Shown one piece after another: positions 1 through 9,740 of a stretch of DNA of 64,000 nt (position 1 is the stretch's first letter; every line of letters begins with the position of its first letter). The position numbers and the translations under genes were made by a program. Source of the DNA: Nemorincola caseinilytica (GTDB lineage Bacteria; Bacteroidota; Bacteroidia; Chitinophagales; Chitinophagaceae); the NCBI RefSeq assembly GCF_039540515.1, contig NZ_BAABFA010000010.1:248001-312000 (forward strand), read 5' to 3'. The notes below the pieces were generated by a model. That model did no database searches and was not told the DNA's origin. It saw only the letters and a list, made by a program, of their open reading frames with translations.

Positions 1-228
1 CAACAGCTTAGACTGAAAAAAGTATCGGAATACTGTATAAAAAAGGGCCTTTCTGAGATAGACGATGAAGAGTATGCGGAAGTAATAATGAAAATAGCTG
101 CAAAAAAGGCATCAGAATTGGCCAAAGAACGCAGCATTTTATCAAAAAAGGCCAAATTATCTCGTTTTTTACTACAGAGAGGCTATGAACAGGATATAGT
201 GAGTGAATGCATTAAAAGCCTGCTATAA
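1..228 (+). CDS. recX: RecX family regulatory protein, C-terminal part (5' end outside window)
   Basis: An open frame enters the window in phase and ends at TAA 226-228, giving 75 residues of a C-terminus. The pattern (SEIDDEEYAEVIMKIAAKK, then SKLARFLLQRGYEQDIV-like text) matches the last helical repeats of RecX, the modulator that binds RecA filaments. The short alpha-helical segment ending in a 'RGYExDxVxExI' stretch is the family hallmark seen here. The N-terminal half is not in the window, so the full length cannot be judged. The alternative is an unrelated helical protein, but spacing and composition fit RecX well. Confidence 0.75.
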   Translation, partial: QQLRLKKVSEYCIKKGLSEIDDEEYAEVIMKIAAKKASELAKERSILSKKAKLSRFLLQRGYEQDIVSECIKSLL

Positions 229-388
229 TACATTGTATTTATTTTATATAATTATTTTGTTCCACAAGGAACAGGGTTAACTTATTCATATAGCAACTAC
301 AAAATATTATACTAAACAACCAAAAGTTAAAAATAAATTAATATATACAAAATATTGTTTTGTTCGACATTTTTTATATTTACTGCCG

Positions 389-396
389 TATTTTTG
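389..396 (+). promoter_or_regulatory. Bacteroidota -7 promoter element (TATTTTTG)
   Basis: TATTTTTG fits TAnnTTTG exactly and lies 40 bases before the start of the LysM glucosaminidase, in an AT-rich gap (229-435). The nearest TTTG for a -33 box (359-362) is about 26 bases away, longer than usual, so only the -7 element is convincing. Confidence 0.5.
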
Positions 397-435
397 CGCC
401 ATCCCGTTTTTATTACCGATCAAATGGAGTAGGCT

Positions 436-2151
436 ATGAAGAAAAGCATACAAGGCATTATCATACTTATGTTACTCGTAACAGGCAGCGCACAGGCGCA
501 AGACCAGGAGGGTGGCTATAATGACCGCGCAAAAAAATATGTGAAACAATATGCTGCCTTTGCCATAGCCGATCAGAAGATATCGGGTGTGCCGGCGGCT
601 ATTACCCTGGGACAGGGTATACTGGAGACCGAGGCAGGGATAAGCGAGCTGGTGACGGAAGCCAATAACCACTTTGGTATAAAATGTAAGAACGGCTGGA
701 GCGGACCTACCTTTCTGCATACCGATGATGCCAAGGACGAATGTTTCAAGAAATACAAGAGCGCCGAAGAATCTTATAACGACCACTCTGCACACCTGCA
801 TCGCAATCCAAGGTACAGCCCCCTGTTCACATATTCTGTTACCGACTATGCCCGCTGGGCACATGGGCTGAAGAAATGCGGCTATGCCACCAACCCGCGT
901 TATGCGCAGCAGCTTATAAAAATAATAGAGGACTTCCGGCTGCAGGAATATACATATGCTGCGCTCGATAGCAGTAATGAGTACATACCTGTGCAGGGTG
1001 TACTGGTAGAGACCATAACCACATCGGCACCAAAGGTAGAGACCACCATAGTAAAGGAAGCATTGCAGCCAGCACAGGCCACTACCGTTATCACCACTAC
1101 TACCACCACTACCAAGACCATAAAAGTAGAACCACAAGCTGTAGCCGCCGGAGAGAACATGCCACAGCAGCCACAAGCCACAATGAACACTCCAGGCCGT
1201 GCGCCACAGCAACCACAGGTAGCTGCCATGCCCGCTGCGCCGCAGGATGTGAAGCCTATAAAAGAAACATCGAAGACGGGTATGGTGGCAGTATCGCCAA
1301 CGGCTACTGCTAACGAAAGTCCTGCTGCGGAAGCTACGGTTGATACGGTGGCAGAGGCCGCATCGCCCTACCTGGCAGAAGAGCCGCTGGACGATACTAC
1401 GGACAGGATACAGACCATACATGGCCTGAAAGCCATAAGAGGCCATAAGGACCAGCCACTGCTTTCTTATGCCGTAAAGTACAAGGTGCGCTATGCGCAA
1501 CTACTGGAAATGAACGACCTGCCTGACGAGCCGCTGCAGTTCGATACATGGATATACCTGGAGAAAAAGAACCCTACAGGACCAAGGGATAAACACATAG
1601 TAAAAGCCGGGGAGAGCCTGCTGCAGATAGCACAGGAAGAGGGTATGCAACTGAAAAGGCTGGCGGCACTGAACCTGCTGAACCCATATGAAAGGCCAGC
1701 ACCCGGCCAGACGCTGAATCTGCAGACACAGGCCGCTGCAAAACCCGTAGTGCTGGATTATTCTGCACCGAAGGAACTTCCGAAAGATGAGCTGGAAGGC
1801 AAGCGTGTAGCAGCCTATACCGAGCCGAAGAAAGATGTGAACTATGGTATGTCTTTCGGGGCACCGGAAGAAGAGCCTGTGGCCGTAGGTGCCTCTAAAC
1901 AGCAGGACACAAGCCGCAAGGAGATAGTAAAGCAGCCCTTCATGAAAGAAGACCCTCCGCAGCGCCAGATGAGCCAGCCCGTTCCCGAGCCTGAGTATAA
2001 AAAGGGTGACAAGCGCTACCAGGTGAAGAAAGGCGAGACCGCATTCTCTATAGCAAAGAAGCACAACATAACAGTGTCGCAGCTTTTGGAATGGAACGAT
2101 CTGGACCCACAGGACCTGAAAGCAGGACAGACGCTGATAATAAAACAATGA
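436..2151 (+). CDS. Secreted glucosaminidase with LysM domains
   Basis: Predicted cell-wall N-acetylglucosaminidase of 571 aa. A Sec signal peptide (about residues 1-21, ending AQA) is followed by a FlgJ-like glucosaminidase domain (about 35-170) with the family text ILETEAGISELVTEANNHFGI and a YATNPRYAQQLI-type end. A low-complexity Thr/Pro/Gln linker (about 190-310) leads to a weak LysM-like stretch (about 335-375), then LysM repeats at about 385-435 and 525-571 that should bind peptidoglycan. It probably remodels septal or lateral murein in the periplasm. Its stop overlaps the hpt start by four bases (ATGA), so the two are likely co-transcribed. Confidence 0.88.
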   Translation: MKKSIQGIIILMLLVTGSAQAQDQEGGYNDRAKKYVKQYAAFAIADQKISGVPAAITLGQGILETEAGISELVTEANNHFGIKCKNGWSGPTFLHTDDAKDECFKKYKSAEESYNDHSAHLHRNPRYSPLFTYSVTDYARWAHGLKKCGYATNPRYAQQLIKIIEDFRLQEYTYAALDSSNEYIPVQGVLVETITTSAPKVETTIVKEALQPAQATTVITTTTTTTKTIKVEPQAVAAGENMPQQPQATMNTPGRAPQQPQVAAMPAAPQDVKPIKETSKTGMVAVSPTATANESPAAEATVDTVAEAASPYLAEEPLDDTTDRIQTIHGLKAIRGHKDQPLLSYAVKYKVRYAQLLEMNDLPDEPLQFDTWIYLEKKNPTGPRDKHIVKAGESLLQIAQEEGMQLKRLAALNLLNPYERPAPGQTLNLQTQAAAKPVVLDYSAPKELPKDELEGKRVAAYTEPKKDVNYGMSFGAPEEEPVAVGASKQQDTSRKEIVKQPFMKEDPPQRQMSQPVPEPEYKKGDKRYQVKKGETAFSIAKKHNITVSQLLEWNDLDPQDLKAGQTLIIKQ

Positions 2152-2702
2152 TGACCGCAACGGAAGTAACGATCCTCGATAAGACATTCGTACCCTACAT
2201 CACAGAGCAGGAGATAGCCGATAGGGTGGCCGATATGGCCGCACAGATAAACAAGGACTACGAAGGGCGCAAACCCTTGCTCATAGCCATTCTCAACGGA
2301 TCGTTCATTTTTGCGGCAGACCTCTTTAGGGGTCTACATATAGATGCCGGTATATCCTTTGTGAAGCTGGCGTCTTACCTGGGCACATCATCTACCGGCA
2401 AGGTGGTAACGGCCATAGGTATGGATGCCAACATCACCGACAGGCACATCATCATAGTAGAGGACATAATAGATACGGGCAAGACCCTGCACGAATTTTT
2501 GCCGGAGATATATGGCCGCAACCCGGCATCGGTAAGCATAACCACATTCCTTTCCAAGCCATCGGCATTGCAGTACGATGTAAAGGCCCGCTATACGGCC
2601 TTCGATATAGAGAACAAATTTGTAGTGGGCTATGGGCTGGACTACAATGGCCTGGGCAGAAACCTTCCCTGCCTGTATATACTGAAGGACCGAAGTGAAT
2701 AG
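2148..2702 (+). CDS. hpt: Hypoxanthine phosphoribosyltransferase
   Basis: Purine salvage enzyme converting hypoxanthine or guanine plus PRPP to IMP or GMP in the cytoplasm. The 184-aa protein has the type I PRTase signature VEDIIDTGKTL (PRPP loop), an upstream ILNGSFIFAADL segment and the C-terminal VGYGLDYNGLGRNLP purine-binding loop. The frame is open further upstream, but that part lies inside the previous gene. The ATG at 2148 gives an ATGA overlap and the usual family length, so it was chosen over 2091; 2151 is also possible. Confidence 0.92.
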   Translation: MMTATEVTILDKTFVPYITEQEIADRVADMAAQINKDYEGRKPLLIAILNGSFIFAADLFRGLHIDAGISFVKLASYLGTSSTGKVVTAIGMDANITDRHIIIVEDIIDTGKTLHEFLPEIYGRNPASVSITTFLSKPSALQYDVKARYTAFDIENKFVVGYGLDYNGLGRNLPCLYILKDRSE

Positions 2703-2760
2703 TGCCGAATAGCCATAAAGCTGTTGTTATATGAAATGTTTCATGTAACTTTATAATACT

Positions 2761-4569
2761 ATGAGACCGATATTCACCTATCTATTGATCTTCCTGTCTG
2801 GCGCCATTTCTGCGCAGACCATTTCTACAGTTGCCGGCAATGGCACATGGACCTGTTCGGGCATAGGAGGAGGGCCCGCATCTGCTGCGGCAGTTGGCCA
2901 GCTCTATGCGACGACCACGGATGCCAGTGGCAACATTTATATAGCAGCCAGCTCATGCAGCAAGGTGCTGAAGATAGACCCTTCGGGCACCATTACCACA
3001 TATGCAGGCTCGGGAACAAGCTGGGTATCGGGCGATGGCGGCCCCGCCACGGCGGCAGAAATAGGTATACCCACATCGCTGGCTATGGACAAATTCGGCA
3101 ATTTGTTCATTTCTGATAACAGCAATAGTGTGATAAGAAAGGTGAATCCCGCAGGCATCATCAGTACAGTAGCGGGCGATGCAATGGTGATAGGCGGTGG
3201 GTATGCAGGTGATGGCGGCCCTGCCACAGCATCTTTGCTGATGTGGCCAGAAGGTATAGCTGTAGATACATTTGGCAACCTGTATGTGGCCGACAATGGC
3301 AACAACATGATAAGGAGGATATCTACCACCGGCATCATAACACGAGTAGCGGGCACAGGGTCTTTGACCTATTCGGGCGATGGAGGTATGGCGCTGGCAG
3401 CAGGCCTGTCTACCCCGAGAGGTATAGCCGTGGATGTGAGTGGCAATATCTATGTTTCGGACAACATGAACCATCGTGTAAGGAAGATAAGCGCAGGTGG
3501 TATCATCACCTGCCTGGCGGGTAGCGGAACGATGGGGTATTCGGGCGATGGCGGCCCCGCGACCGCGGCCGAGATGAAATTTCCCAGGGGCCTTGCTGTA
3601 GACAAGTATGGCAATGTATATGTGGCCGATTGTGCCAACAATGCTATCCGCAAGATAGATGGCAGCAACACCATTACCACATTTGCGGGTGCAGGCACGC
3701 CCGGTCACAGTGGCGATGGGGGATCAGCGTTTGCAGCGGAGATCAACCATCCATATGATATAGCAGTAGACAAGAACGGATATAAATACATAGCCGAGCT
3801 GAATGGCGCCTACCTGCGCAAAGTAGACACCTGCCTGCCCATAGTGGTATCGGCTATCACAGGTGATACATCGTTGTGCCTGGGAGACGTAGAGACACTG
3901 GAAACATTGACCACTGGCGGTACATGGAGCATCAGTGACCCGGCCGTGGCTACTATAGATGCCTCGGGTACTGTGAGCGCGGTAGCAAGGGGTACTGCTA
4001 CTGTTACTTATGCAAAAGATAATGGTTGCGCCACTACTCTGCGCATACGAAATATAGTGGTAGGGCCATTTGCGGGATCGATACATCGCTGGTCGGTAGT
4101 GGTAGGTCCGTCAGGGGTAGATACGTTCGCATATGCTACCCTGTCCACAGCAGGTGCGCCGGGCGGTACATGGGGACTTACCAATACTACTGTGGCCAGC
4201 ATATCCTCCTGGGGCAATATAACACCCATTGTATTCTTTACGGCCGATACTGCCTTTTATACCATCACAGACTCGTGTGGCACAGAGACCGCATATTATC
4301 CCTTCTACCTGCGTCCGGAACCGGTAGGCCTGGCCTGGCAAGCCAATGCAGAGAACAGCACAACATTATATCCTAATCCTGTGACCGCGACATTACATAT
4401 ATCATCGCCGGTGCGCATTGGCAGAATGGTGATAGTGAATATGCCTGGCAAAGTGGTGTACGAGACCGAAGGTGGGAGTGAGATGAGTATAGATGTTTCT
4501 ACCCTTCCACCGGGTGTGTACATCGTAAAGGGAGAAGGTATTCCTGTGCGGCGATTCGTGAAGCAATAA
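2761..4569 (+). CDS. Secreted NHL-repeat protein with T9SS sorting domain
   Basis: A 602-aa exported protein. It has a signal peptide (about 1-18, SAQ) and then about six NHL-type propeller repeats (about 20-355), each with a GDGGPATAAE-like turn followed by 'GIAVDxxGNxYVADxxNxxIRKI'. A bacterial Ig-like segment (about 365-430, TVSAVARGTATVTY) follows, then a second beta-rich stretch. The type A T9SS C-terminal domain (about 535-602, LYPNPV... PPGVYIVK...) directs it across the outer membrane. Ligand unknown. A dyad ATGAAA-TG-TTTCAT sits at 2731-2744 just upstream. Confidence 0.85.
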   Translation: MRPIFTYLLIFLSGAISAQTISTVAGNGTWTCSGIGGGPASAAAVGQLYATTTDASGNIYIAASSCSKVLKIDPSGTITTYAGSGTSWVSGDGGPATAAEIGIPTSLAMDKFGNLFISDNSNSVIRKVNPAGIISTVAGDAMVIGGGYAGDGGPATASLLMWPEGIAVDTFGNLYVADNGNNMIRRISTTGIITRVAGTGSLTYSGDGGMALAAGLSTPRGIAVDVSGNIYVSDNMNHRVRKISAGGIITCLAGSGTMGYSGDGGPATAAEMKFPRGLAVDKYGNVYVADCANNAIRKIDGSNTITTFAGAGTPGHSGDGGSAFAAEINHPYDIAVDKNGYKYIAELNGAYLRKVDTCLPIVVSAITGDTSLCLGDVETLETLTTGGTWSISDPAVATIDASGTVSAVARGTATVTYAKDNGCATTLRIRNIVVGPFAGSIHRWSVVVGPSGVDTFAYATLSTAGAPGGTWGLTNTTVASISSWGNITPIVFFTADTAFYTITDSCGTETAYYPFYLRPEPVGLAWQANAENSTTLYPNPVTATLHISSPVRIGRMVIVNMPGKVVYETEGGSEMSIDVSTLPPGVYIVKGEGIPVRRFVKQ

Positions 4570-4583
4570 GACGGCTATTATCG

Positions 4584-5090
4584 TTACCCTTTTTTCTTGT
4601 ATACCGGCACGGTAGAGCAGGGTTCGCCATACATGAGCGACTTGACAACAGGGCGCAGATGCGCAGTTACGGCCAGGTAGGCGGCATCGGGTATGGGTGT
4701 ATCGCCACAGCCTTTTATCACTACACGTTTGTCGGTATACTCATCCAGCGGAATAGCATCGATATTCTTGTTCAGCAGGTGTTTCGTAAGCTCATCGGGC
4801 GTACCGTGGAACACCGATGAGGCAACGGGCTGCAGATAGGATGCAGCCAGCATATAGGCCCATACGGGTATGATGGCATCGGTACTACAGAAAACGGCCA
4901 CATGCTTGCCGGTATACTGCTGCCAGTCTACGGCCTGTAGTGCAGTGCGGTAGTCTTTCTCGCGCAGTATCATCTCGCGGAACAGGAATGGCTTGAGGTC
5001 GAACGCTACTACCTCGCTTGTAGGCAGGTATGGTGCGAGGTCCAGGGTAATGATGCCGCTCTCTGCTACTTTGTTGATGATGGTCTCCAT
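4584..5090 (-). CDS. DUF2480 family protein
   Basis: A 168-aa cytoplasmic protein matching the Bacteroidota-restricted DUF2480 family of unknown function: ETIINKVAESGIITLDLAPYLP at the start, 'FDLKPFLFREMILREKDYRTALQ' in the middle and 'VVIKGCGDTPIPDAAYLAVTAHLRPVVKSLMYGEPCSTVPVYKKK' at the end. The frame is open beyond 5090, but that stretch has no family similarity, so the ATG at 5088-5090 is taken. It is convergent with the NHL gene and divergent from the cytochrome peroxidase. Confidence 0.85.
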   Translation of the reverse strand: METIINKVAESGIITLDLAPYLPTSEVVAFDLKPFLFREMILREKDYRTALQAVDWQQYTGKHVAVFCSTDAIIPVWAYMLAASYLQPVASSVFHGTPDELTKHLLNKNIDAIPLDEYTDKRVVIKGCGDTPIPDAAYLAVTAHLRPVVKSLMYGEPCSTVPVYKKKG

Positions 5091-5183
5091 GATCGTGGGG
5101 TGCTTTCGCTGTGTAAAGGTACACAAACGCCATACGCTGTGGTCTATAAGGCAATGTGTGGTATCTATAGCGTGCATATGCCG

Positions 5184-5191
5184 TAATTTTG
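5184..5191 (+). promoter_or_regulatory. -7 promoter element (TAATTTTG)
   Basis: Exact TAnnTTTG eight bases before the ATG of the cytochrome peroxidase gene, giving a very short leader. No clear -33 TTTG was found. Confidence 0.5.
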
Positions 5192-5198
5192 CACACGA

Positions 5199-6197
5199 AT
5201 GAATGGCAGGAAAAAGGATAGGGCTAACCCATATACTCTTCGCATCAAGGTTCTTTTTCTTGTAGTGATGGTAGTATGCGCTGCTTTCCGTATGGCCGAA
5301 GAGACCGACCAATTATCTTTCAGTGGCGCACCCGCTACCAAAGAGCAACTGGGTGAAAAGCTTTTCTTTGAGAAAATGCTGTCGGCAGACAGATCGGCAA
5401 GCTGTGCATCCTGCCACATACCTGCATATGGCTTTGCCGATACTGCTGCCCTAAGCAGGGGCGTAGGTGGCCACTTGGGCGTGCGCAACTCGCCATCGTG
5501 CGCCAACATGAGCGAGAGGCCCTACCTGTTCTATGATGGCCGAGCGGCCACGCTGGAAGAGCAGGTGCGTTTTCCGATAGAGGACACCAACGAAATGGCG
5601 CTGCCTATAAATGAGGCAGTAAAAAGACTAAGGGCCAACAAGCAGTATGTAGAGTGGTTCAAAAAAATATTTGGCGAAGGGCCGACAGAAAGGAACCTGA
5701 AAGTGGCCATAGCTGCTTTTGAGCGGACACTGGAAACATCGCGTACACTCTTCGACAGGTATATGGATGGTGATAGCATGGCCATATCGGCATCGGCCAT
5801 TCGTGGCCGGGAACTGTTCATGAGCAAGAAGGCAAAATGCTTCGATTGTCATTTCTCGCCCGACTTTACAGGAGATGAGTTTCGCAATATAGGCCTGTAC
5901 GATGGCGTACGGTATACCGACAAAGGCCGCTATGCGATAACAAAGAAAGAAGAGGACATGGGCAAGTTCAAAGTGCCGGGTCTGCGCAATGTGAGTGTGA
6001 CCGCACCCTATATGCACAATGGCATGTTCCGCACGCTGGCAGAGGTAATAGAATATTATGACGACCCTTACAAAGTAGTACCCGCGCCGGTGAATATGGA
6101 TACACTGATGGTAGAGCCGCTGCACCTGACAGCAGAGGAGAAAAAAGACCTGGAGAATTTCCTGCTGACACTTACCGACGACCGCTTTAAAAAATAG
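5199..6197 (+). CDS. Di-haem cytochrome c peroxidase (CCP/MauG family)
   Basis: Periplasmic di-haem enzyme of 332 aa that probably reduces hydrogen peroxide with electrons from cytochrome c. An N-terminal membrane or signal segment (about 17-31) is followed by two haem-attachment motifs, CASCH (about residue 68) and CFDCH (about 209). It also has the family text LFFEKMLSADRSASC, RNSPSCANM, YDGRAATLEEQ and, near the end, KVPGLRNVSVTAPYMHNGMFRTLAEVI, whose Met is the usual second haem ligand region. The next gene starts two bases after this stop, suggesting one transcript. Confidence 0.9.
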   Translation: MNGRKKDRANPYTLRIKVLFLVVMVVCAAFRMAEETDQLSFSGAPATKEQLGEKLFFEKMLSADRSASCASCHIPAYGFADTAALSRGVGGHLGVRNSPSCANMSERPYLFYDGRAATLEEQVRFPIEDTNEMALPINEAVKRLRANKQYVEWFKKIFGEGPTERNLKVAIAAFERTLETSRTLFDRYMDGDSMAISASAIRGRELFMSKKAKCFDCHFSPDFTGDEFRNIGLYDGVRYTDKGRYAITKKEEDMGKFKVPGLRNVSVTAPYMHNGMFRTLAEVIEYYDDPYKVVPAPVNMDTLMVEPLHLTAEEKKDLENFLLTLTDDRFKK

Positions 6198-6198
6198 C

Positions 6199-6972
6199 AT
6201 GCAAGACAAAGACAGCCTAAAAAAACTACTGGATAACAAGGCCGCGCTATACGACCGCCCGGGTTTCATAGCCGGCGACCCTGTGTGCATACCACATTCG
6301 TTCTCGCTGCTGCAGGATGTGGAGATAGCTGGTCTGTTCGCAGCCACACTGGCATGGGGAAACCGCACGACCATCATCAACAATTGCAGGAAGCTGATGC
6401 AATGGATGGACAATGCGCCATACGATTTTGTGCGCCACCACCGCGATACCGATCTGCGACCTTTCCTTGGTTTCGTGCATCGCACATTCAATGCCACCGA
6501 CCTGCTGTATTTTCTTTCTTTCCTGCAGTATCACTACAGCACGCACTCATCGCTGGAGAGCGCCTTTGTGCCGGGCAAGCGATATGATAAGCAGAATGTG
6601 GAGCAGGCGCTTATTCATTTTCACAACTACTTCTTTTCTATAGAGCATCCCGAGCGTACCCGCAAGCATGTGGCCACACCACAGCGGAACTCGGCCTGCA
6701 AGCGGCTGAACATGTACCTGCGGTGGATGGTGCGCAAGGACAGGAACGGAGTGGACCTGGGCCTGTGGAAGAAGATAAGGCCGCACCAGCTGATATGCCC
6801 GCTGGATGTGCATGTGGCGCGTGTGGCACACAGACTGGACCTGATAGACAATAACAAAGCAGACTGGAAGAATGCACTGCTGCTCACAGAGCGGCTAAAG
6901 GAAATGAATGCCGCCGACCCAGCGTGGTACGACTATGCCCTCTTCGGGCTGGGGGCAGAGGAGCGCTACTGA
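6199..6972 (+). CDS. TIGR02757 family protein
   Basis: A 257-aa protein of the TIGR02757/DUF2400 family, common in Bacteroidota and of unknown biochemical role. Visible family text: DNKAALYDRPGFIAGDPVCIPHSF, EIAGLFAATLAWGNRTTII, CKRLNMYLRWMVRKD, DLGLWKKIRPHQLICPLDVHVARVA and a C-terminal YDYALFGLG. The helical pattern resembles HhH-type DNA glycosylase relatives, but no catalytic residue can be assigned from sequence alone. Its last seven bases overlap the convergent GT39 gene. Confidence 0.85.
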   Translation: MQDKDSLKKLLDNKAALYDRPGFIAGDPVCIPHSFSLLQDVEIAGLFAATLAWGNRTTIINNCRKLMQWMDNAPYDFVRHHRDTDLRPFLGFVHRTFNATDLLYFLSFLQYHYSTHSSLESAFVPGKRYDKQNVEQALIHFHNYFFSIEHPERTRKHVATPQRNSACKRLNMYLRWMVRKDRNGVDLGLWKKIRPHQLICPLDVHVARVAHRLDLIDNNKADWKNALLLTERLKEMNAADPAWYDYALFGLGAEERY

Positions 6973-8666
6973 TGCGGCTCTGCAAGCCGAAGCAGGTAAT
7001 AGTTCTTTACCTCTTTGCTGCGTGTGCGGGGATCGAGGAAGGGACCAGTAAGCTCACTCACTTTATAGAACACTCCCTGCTTATCTATAGTATAGCTGTA
7101 ATGCCCTTCTATATCTTTCATACCCCTATCGGATGTGAGGATGTACCTATGCTGCAATTGTGGTAGCGTATCTATACCGGGTACTACACCCTGTGCATAG
7201 AAGTGTATGCTGTTGATGGGGTCATCTACCTTGTATGCGGCAACCTGCCTGGGGTCTATACCTTTCTCGTGCATGTATCTGCCTACTTGCGACCCTACCT
7301 GGTACTTCAGCAGCGGAACATAAAAATAATTGGTGAAGAATATGTTGACGATAATGATGCCCAGTGCAGGCAGGAACAGCAATTTGGCCTTTGTCTTTTT
7401 GGATATTGCCAGGGAAAGCCATGTTGCTACCAGCAATGCCCACGAAAGTATGACCACACCACCCGCAGGGAAAATGTAAGCTATGAAGGCCAGCGTAGCG
7501 GCCAGCAGCAATACAGTGATAACGATGTGTGCGGGCCGCATGATGCGATGCAGGCGCTTGTATTTACCGCCCATCATATCGGCTATGAGCTTTGCCGTCA
7601 TTATAGCGGCCAGCGGGAAGACAACGAATATATAGTGCGGCAACTGGTATGCCGAAGAGCCCAGCGCAAGGTATGCCAGCAGGAAACCGCCTGTAGTGAC
7701 CCATTCCTGCCCGGGCAGCAGGCGCAGCCGCTGGCGTACCAGCGTAGCGCAGTTGATAACAAGTGCGGTGACGAAGAGGAATATCCACGGCAGGAAGGAC
7801 CACAGCATATTCATGAGCAGGAACTCGAAAGGAGCGCCGTTGTCCCAAGGGCTTTCGCCGGTGATACGGCCAAAGCTCTGTGACCAATAGAAGAAGCGCA
7901 GGCCCGATGTGCATGTGCTGCCATTCACTACCTTATGGGGCTGCATATCGAACTGCTGGTAGAGTCCTATGCTCATAGGTATGAGCAGTATGGCTATGAC
8001 CACTATGGCCAGCAGGTGTGCAGGAGCAAAGATGTTCTTCCACTGCCGCTGCAGTGCCCAGTGGGTACCGAAGCAGAACACAGGCACCATGAGTGCTATG
8101 GGGCCTTTGGTCATCATGCCCAGCGCTATGGCCGCTGCGCCGCCCAGCAGGTAATAAAGCTTGCGGCTATCGGCCCACTCCTGTATGAGCCATAGAGATG
8201 TGACCACGCAGCTCATGAGTATGGTATCGCAGCGCACATCGTTCGTCATGAGGAACATACCTTGGCAGGTAGCCAGTATGAGCGCTGCCATGCGGCCCGT
8301 GACCTCATTGTACAAGCTCTTGCCCAGCCTGTAGGTAGCGAACACCGCCCACAGTGCAAAGAGTATGGAAGGCATTTTGTACCCCAGGTTGTTGATGCCG
8401 AATATGCGCATGCTGAGTGCGCCCGTCCAGAAGAGCAAGGGTGGTTTGTCCAGGTAGTCGGCGCCACGGTCGTATACATGCAGCAGGTCGCCGCGCTGCA
8501 GCATCTCGCGGCACATCTCTGCATATTGCGATGCATCTACATCCATAGTGTCCACACTTACTGAGGTAATGTAGAGCAGGCCTATGAGTATGAACATCCA
8601 GAATGGGACCTTTGGCATAGCTGATGTGGAAAGAGAGGGCCGCAAGGGCACTCCATGTTTTTCCAT
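6966..8666 (-). CDS. ArnT-like glycosyltransferase, GT39/PMT family
   Basis: Integral membrane glycosyltransferase that should move a sugar from a polyprenyl-phosphate carrier to an outer-face acceptor. It has about ten hydrophobic helices. After the first helix comes the family's acidic loop (DTMDVDASQYAEMCREML), then GADYLDKPPLLFWTGALSMRIFG, typical of ArnT/PMT-like enzymes. The start at 8666 follows directly after a CAAAAATA (reverse TATTTTTG) element at 8670-8677, so the mRNA may lack a leader. Met at 8618 (MPKVPFW) is a good alternative start. Substrate unknown. It is divergent from the epimerase gene. Confidence 0.85.
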   Translation of the reverse strand: MEKHGVPLRPSLSTSAMPKVPFWMFILIGLLYITSVSVDTMDVDASQYAEMCREMLQRGDLLHVYDRGADYLDKPPLLFWTGALSMRIFGINNLGYKMPSILFALWAVFATYRLGKSLYNEVTGRMAALILATCQGMFLMTNDVRCDTILMSCVVTSLWLIQEWADSRKLYYLLGGAAAIALGMMTKGPIALMVPVFCFGTHWALQRQWKNIFAPAHLLAIVVIAILLIPMSIGLYQQFDMQPHKVVNGSTCTSGLRFFYWSQSFGRITGESPWDNGAPFEFLLMNMLWSFLPWIFLFVTALVINCATLVRQRLRLLPGQEWVTTGGFLLAYLALGSSAYQLPHYIFVVFPLAAIMTAKLIADMMGGKYKRLHRIMRPAHIVITVLLLAATLAFIAYIFPAGGVVILSWALLVATWLSLAISKKTKAKLLFLPALGIIIVNIFFTNYFYVPLLKYQVGSQVGRYMHEKGIDPRQVAAYKVDDPINSIHFYAQGVVPGIDTLPQLQHRYILTSDRGMKDIEGHYSYTIDKQGVFYKVSELTGPFLDPRTRSKEVKNYYLLRLAEPHQ

Positions 8667-8694
8667 GCGCAAAAATAGTCGCAATTTTATGGCT

Positions 8695-9738
8695 ATGCTG
8701 CAACTGAGACATTATTCCTTCGAGCTGCCCTTCCAGTACCCATTCTCTACGGCGCATGGTACCAAAACGCACCAGCCTACACTGGTGGTATCGCTGGGGC
8801 TGGGGCAGATGAGGGGATATGGTGAGGCCCCGGCCATAACGTATTACGATGTTTCGGTGGCAGATATGGTGGCGTCGCTGGAAAGTAAAAAGGCCATGAT
8901 AGAGCGCTATGCCCTTACCGACCCGCAGCGTTTCTGGCATTTTCTGCACCACCTGATACCCGGGCAGCACTTCCTTACTGCCGCGCTGGATATAGCCGGG
9001 TGGGACCTATTTGCACAGTTGCGTAAACAGCCGCTCTACAAGCTGTTGGGACTAAGGTGGGAAAATATACCCTTTACCGACTATACCATAGGCCTGGATG
9101 ATGCCGAGACCATGCTGGCCAAGCTAAAAGCCCACCCATGGCCCATATACAAGATAAAGTGCAGCCGCCCCGGCGATATAGATAAGATAGCGCTGCTGCG
9201 GACCGAGACCACAGCACGCATAAGAATAGACGCCAACGAAGGCTGGACCTTTGAAGAGGCACGACACCTGCTGCCAGAGCTGCACAAGCTGGGTGTAGAG
9301 CTGGCCGAGCAACCCCTGCCGCGCGATGCATGGGAGGAGATGAAGGAACTAAAAGCGATATCGCCCATACCGATATATGCCGATGAGAGCTGCCGCACCG
9401 AAGACGAGGTGAGGCGCTGTGCAGAGGCATTTCATGGTATCAACATAAAGCTGACCAAGTGCGGAGGCATAACACCTGCACTACGCATGATAAAAGAGGC
9501 GCGTACACTGGGCCTAAGGGTAATGATGGGCTCTATGAACGAGAGTACTATAGGCACTGCCGCCATAGCCCATATGCTGCCCCTGCTGGATGAAGCAGGT
9601 GCCGATGGCCCCCTGCTGCTGCGCGAAGATGTGGCCGATGGCCTGCATTACGATAATGGAAAAATGACCGTGACCGACAGGCCCGGCCTGGGTATACGCG
9701 CAACAGGTGTGCGCCCTGCCAATTACTTTGGAGCATAA
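8695..9738 (+). CDS. Dipeptide epimerase (L-Ala-D/L-Glu epimerase type), enolase superfamily
   Basis: A 347-aa enolase-superfamily enzyme, probably epimerising L-Ala-D-Glu and similar dipeptides released from murein. Seen in order: the capping domain; the KxK motif in IYKIKCSRPG; metal ligands in RIDANEGW, ELAEQPLP and IYADESC; the second-half lysine in NIKLTKCGG; and the C-terminal MMGSMNESTIG specificity loop. The frame is open from 8584, but the family begins near MLQLRHYSFELPF, so 8695 was chosen (8689 is also possible). Confidence 0.88.
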   Translation: MLQLRHYSFELPFQYPFSTAHGTKTHQPTLVVSLGLGQMRGYGEAPAITYYDVSVADMVASLESKKAMIERYALTDPQRFWHFLHHLIPGQHFLTAALDIAGWDLFAQLRKQPLYKLLGLRWENIPFTDYTIGLDDAETMLAKLKAHPWPIYKIKCSRPGDIDKIALLRTETTARIRIDANEGWTFEEARHLLPELHKLGVELAEQPLPRDAWEEMKELKAISPIPIYADESCRTEDEVRRCAEAFHGINIKLTKCGGITPALRMIKEARTLGLRVMMGSMNESTIGTAAIAHMLPLLDEAGADGPLLLREDVADGLHYDNGKMTVTDRPGLGIRATGVRPANYFGA

Positions 9739-9740
9739 TA

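Noticed and set aside
472..1500. Long open frame opposite the LysM glucosaminidase
   Set aside because: It is an antisense shadow of a well-supported gene; its composition (Cys, His, Tyr and Arg-rich) is not protein-like and it has no promoter.
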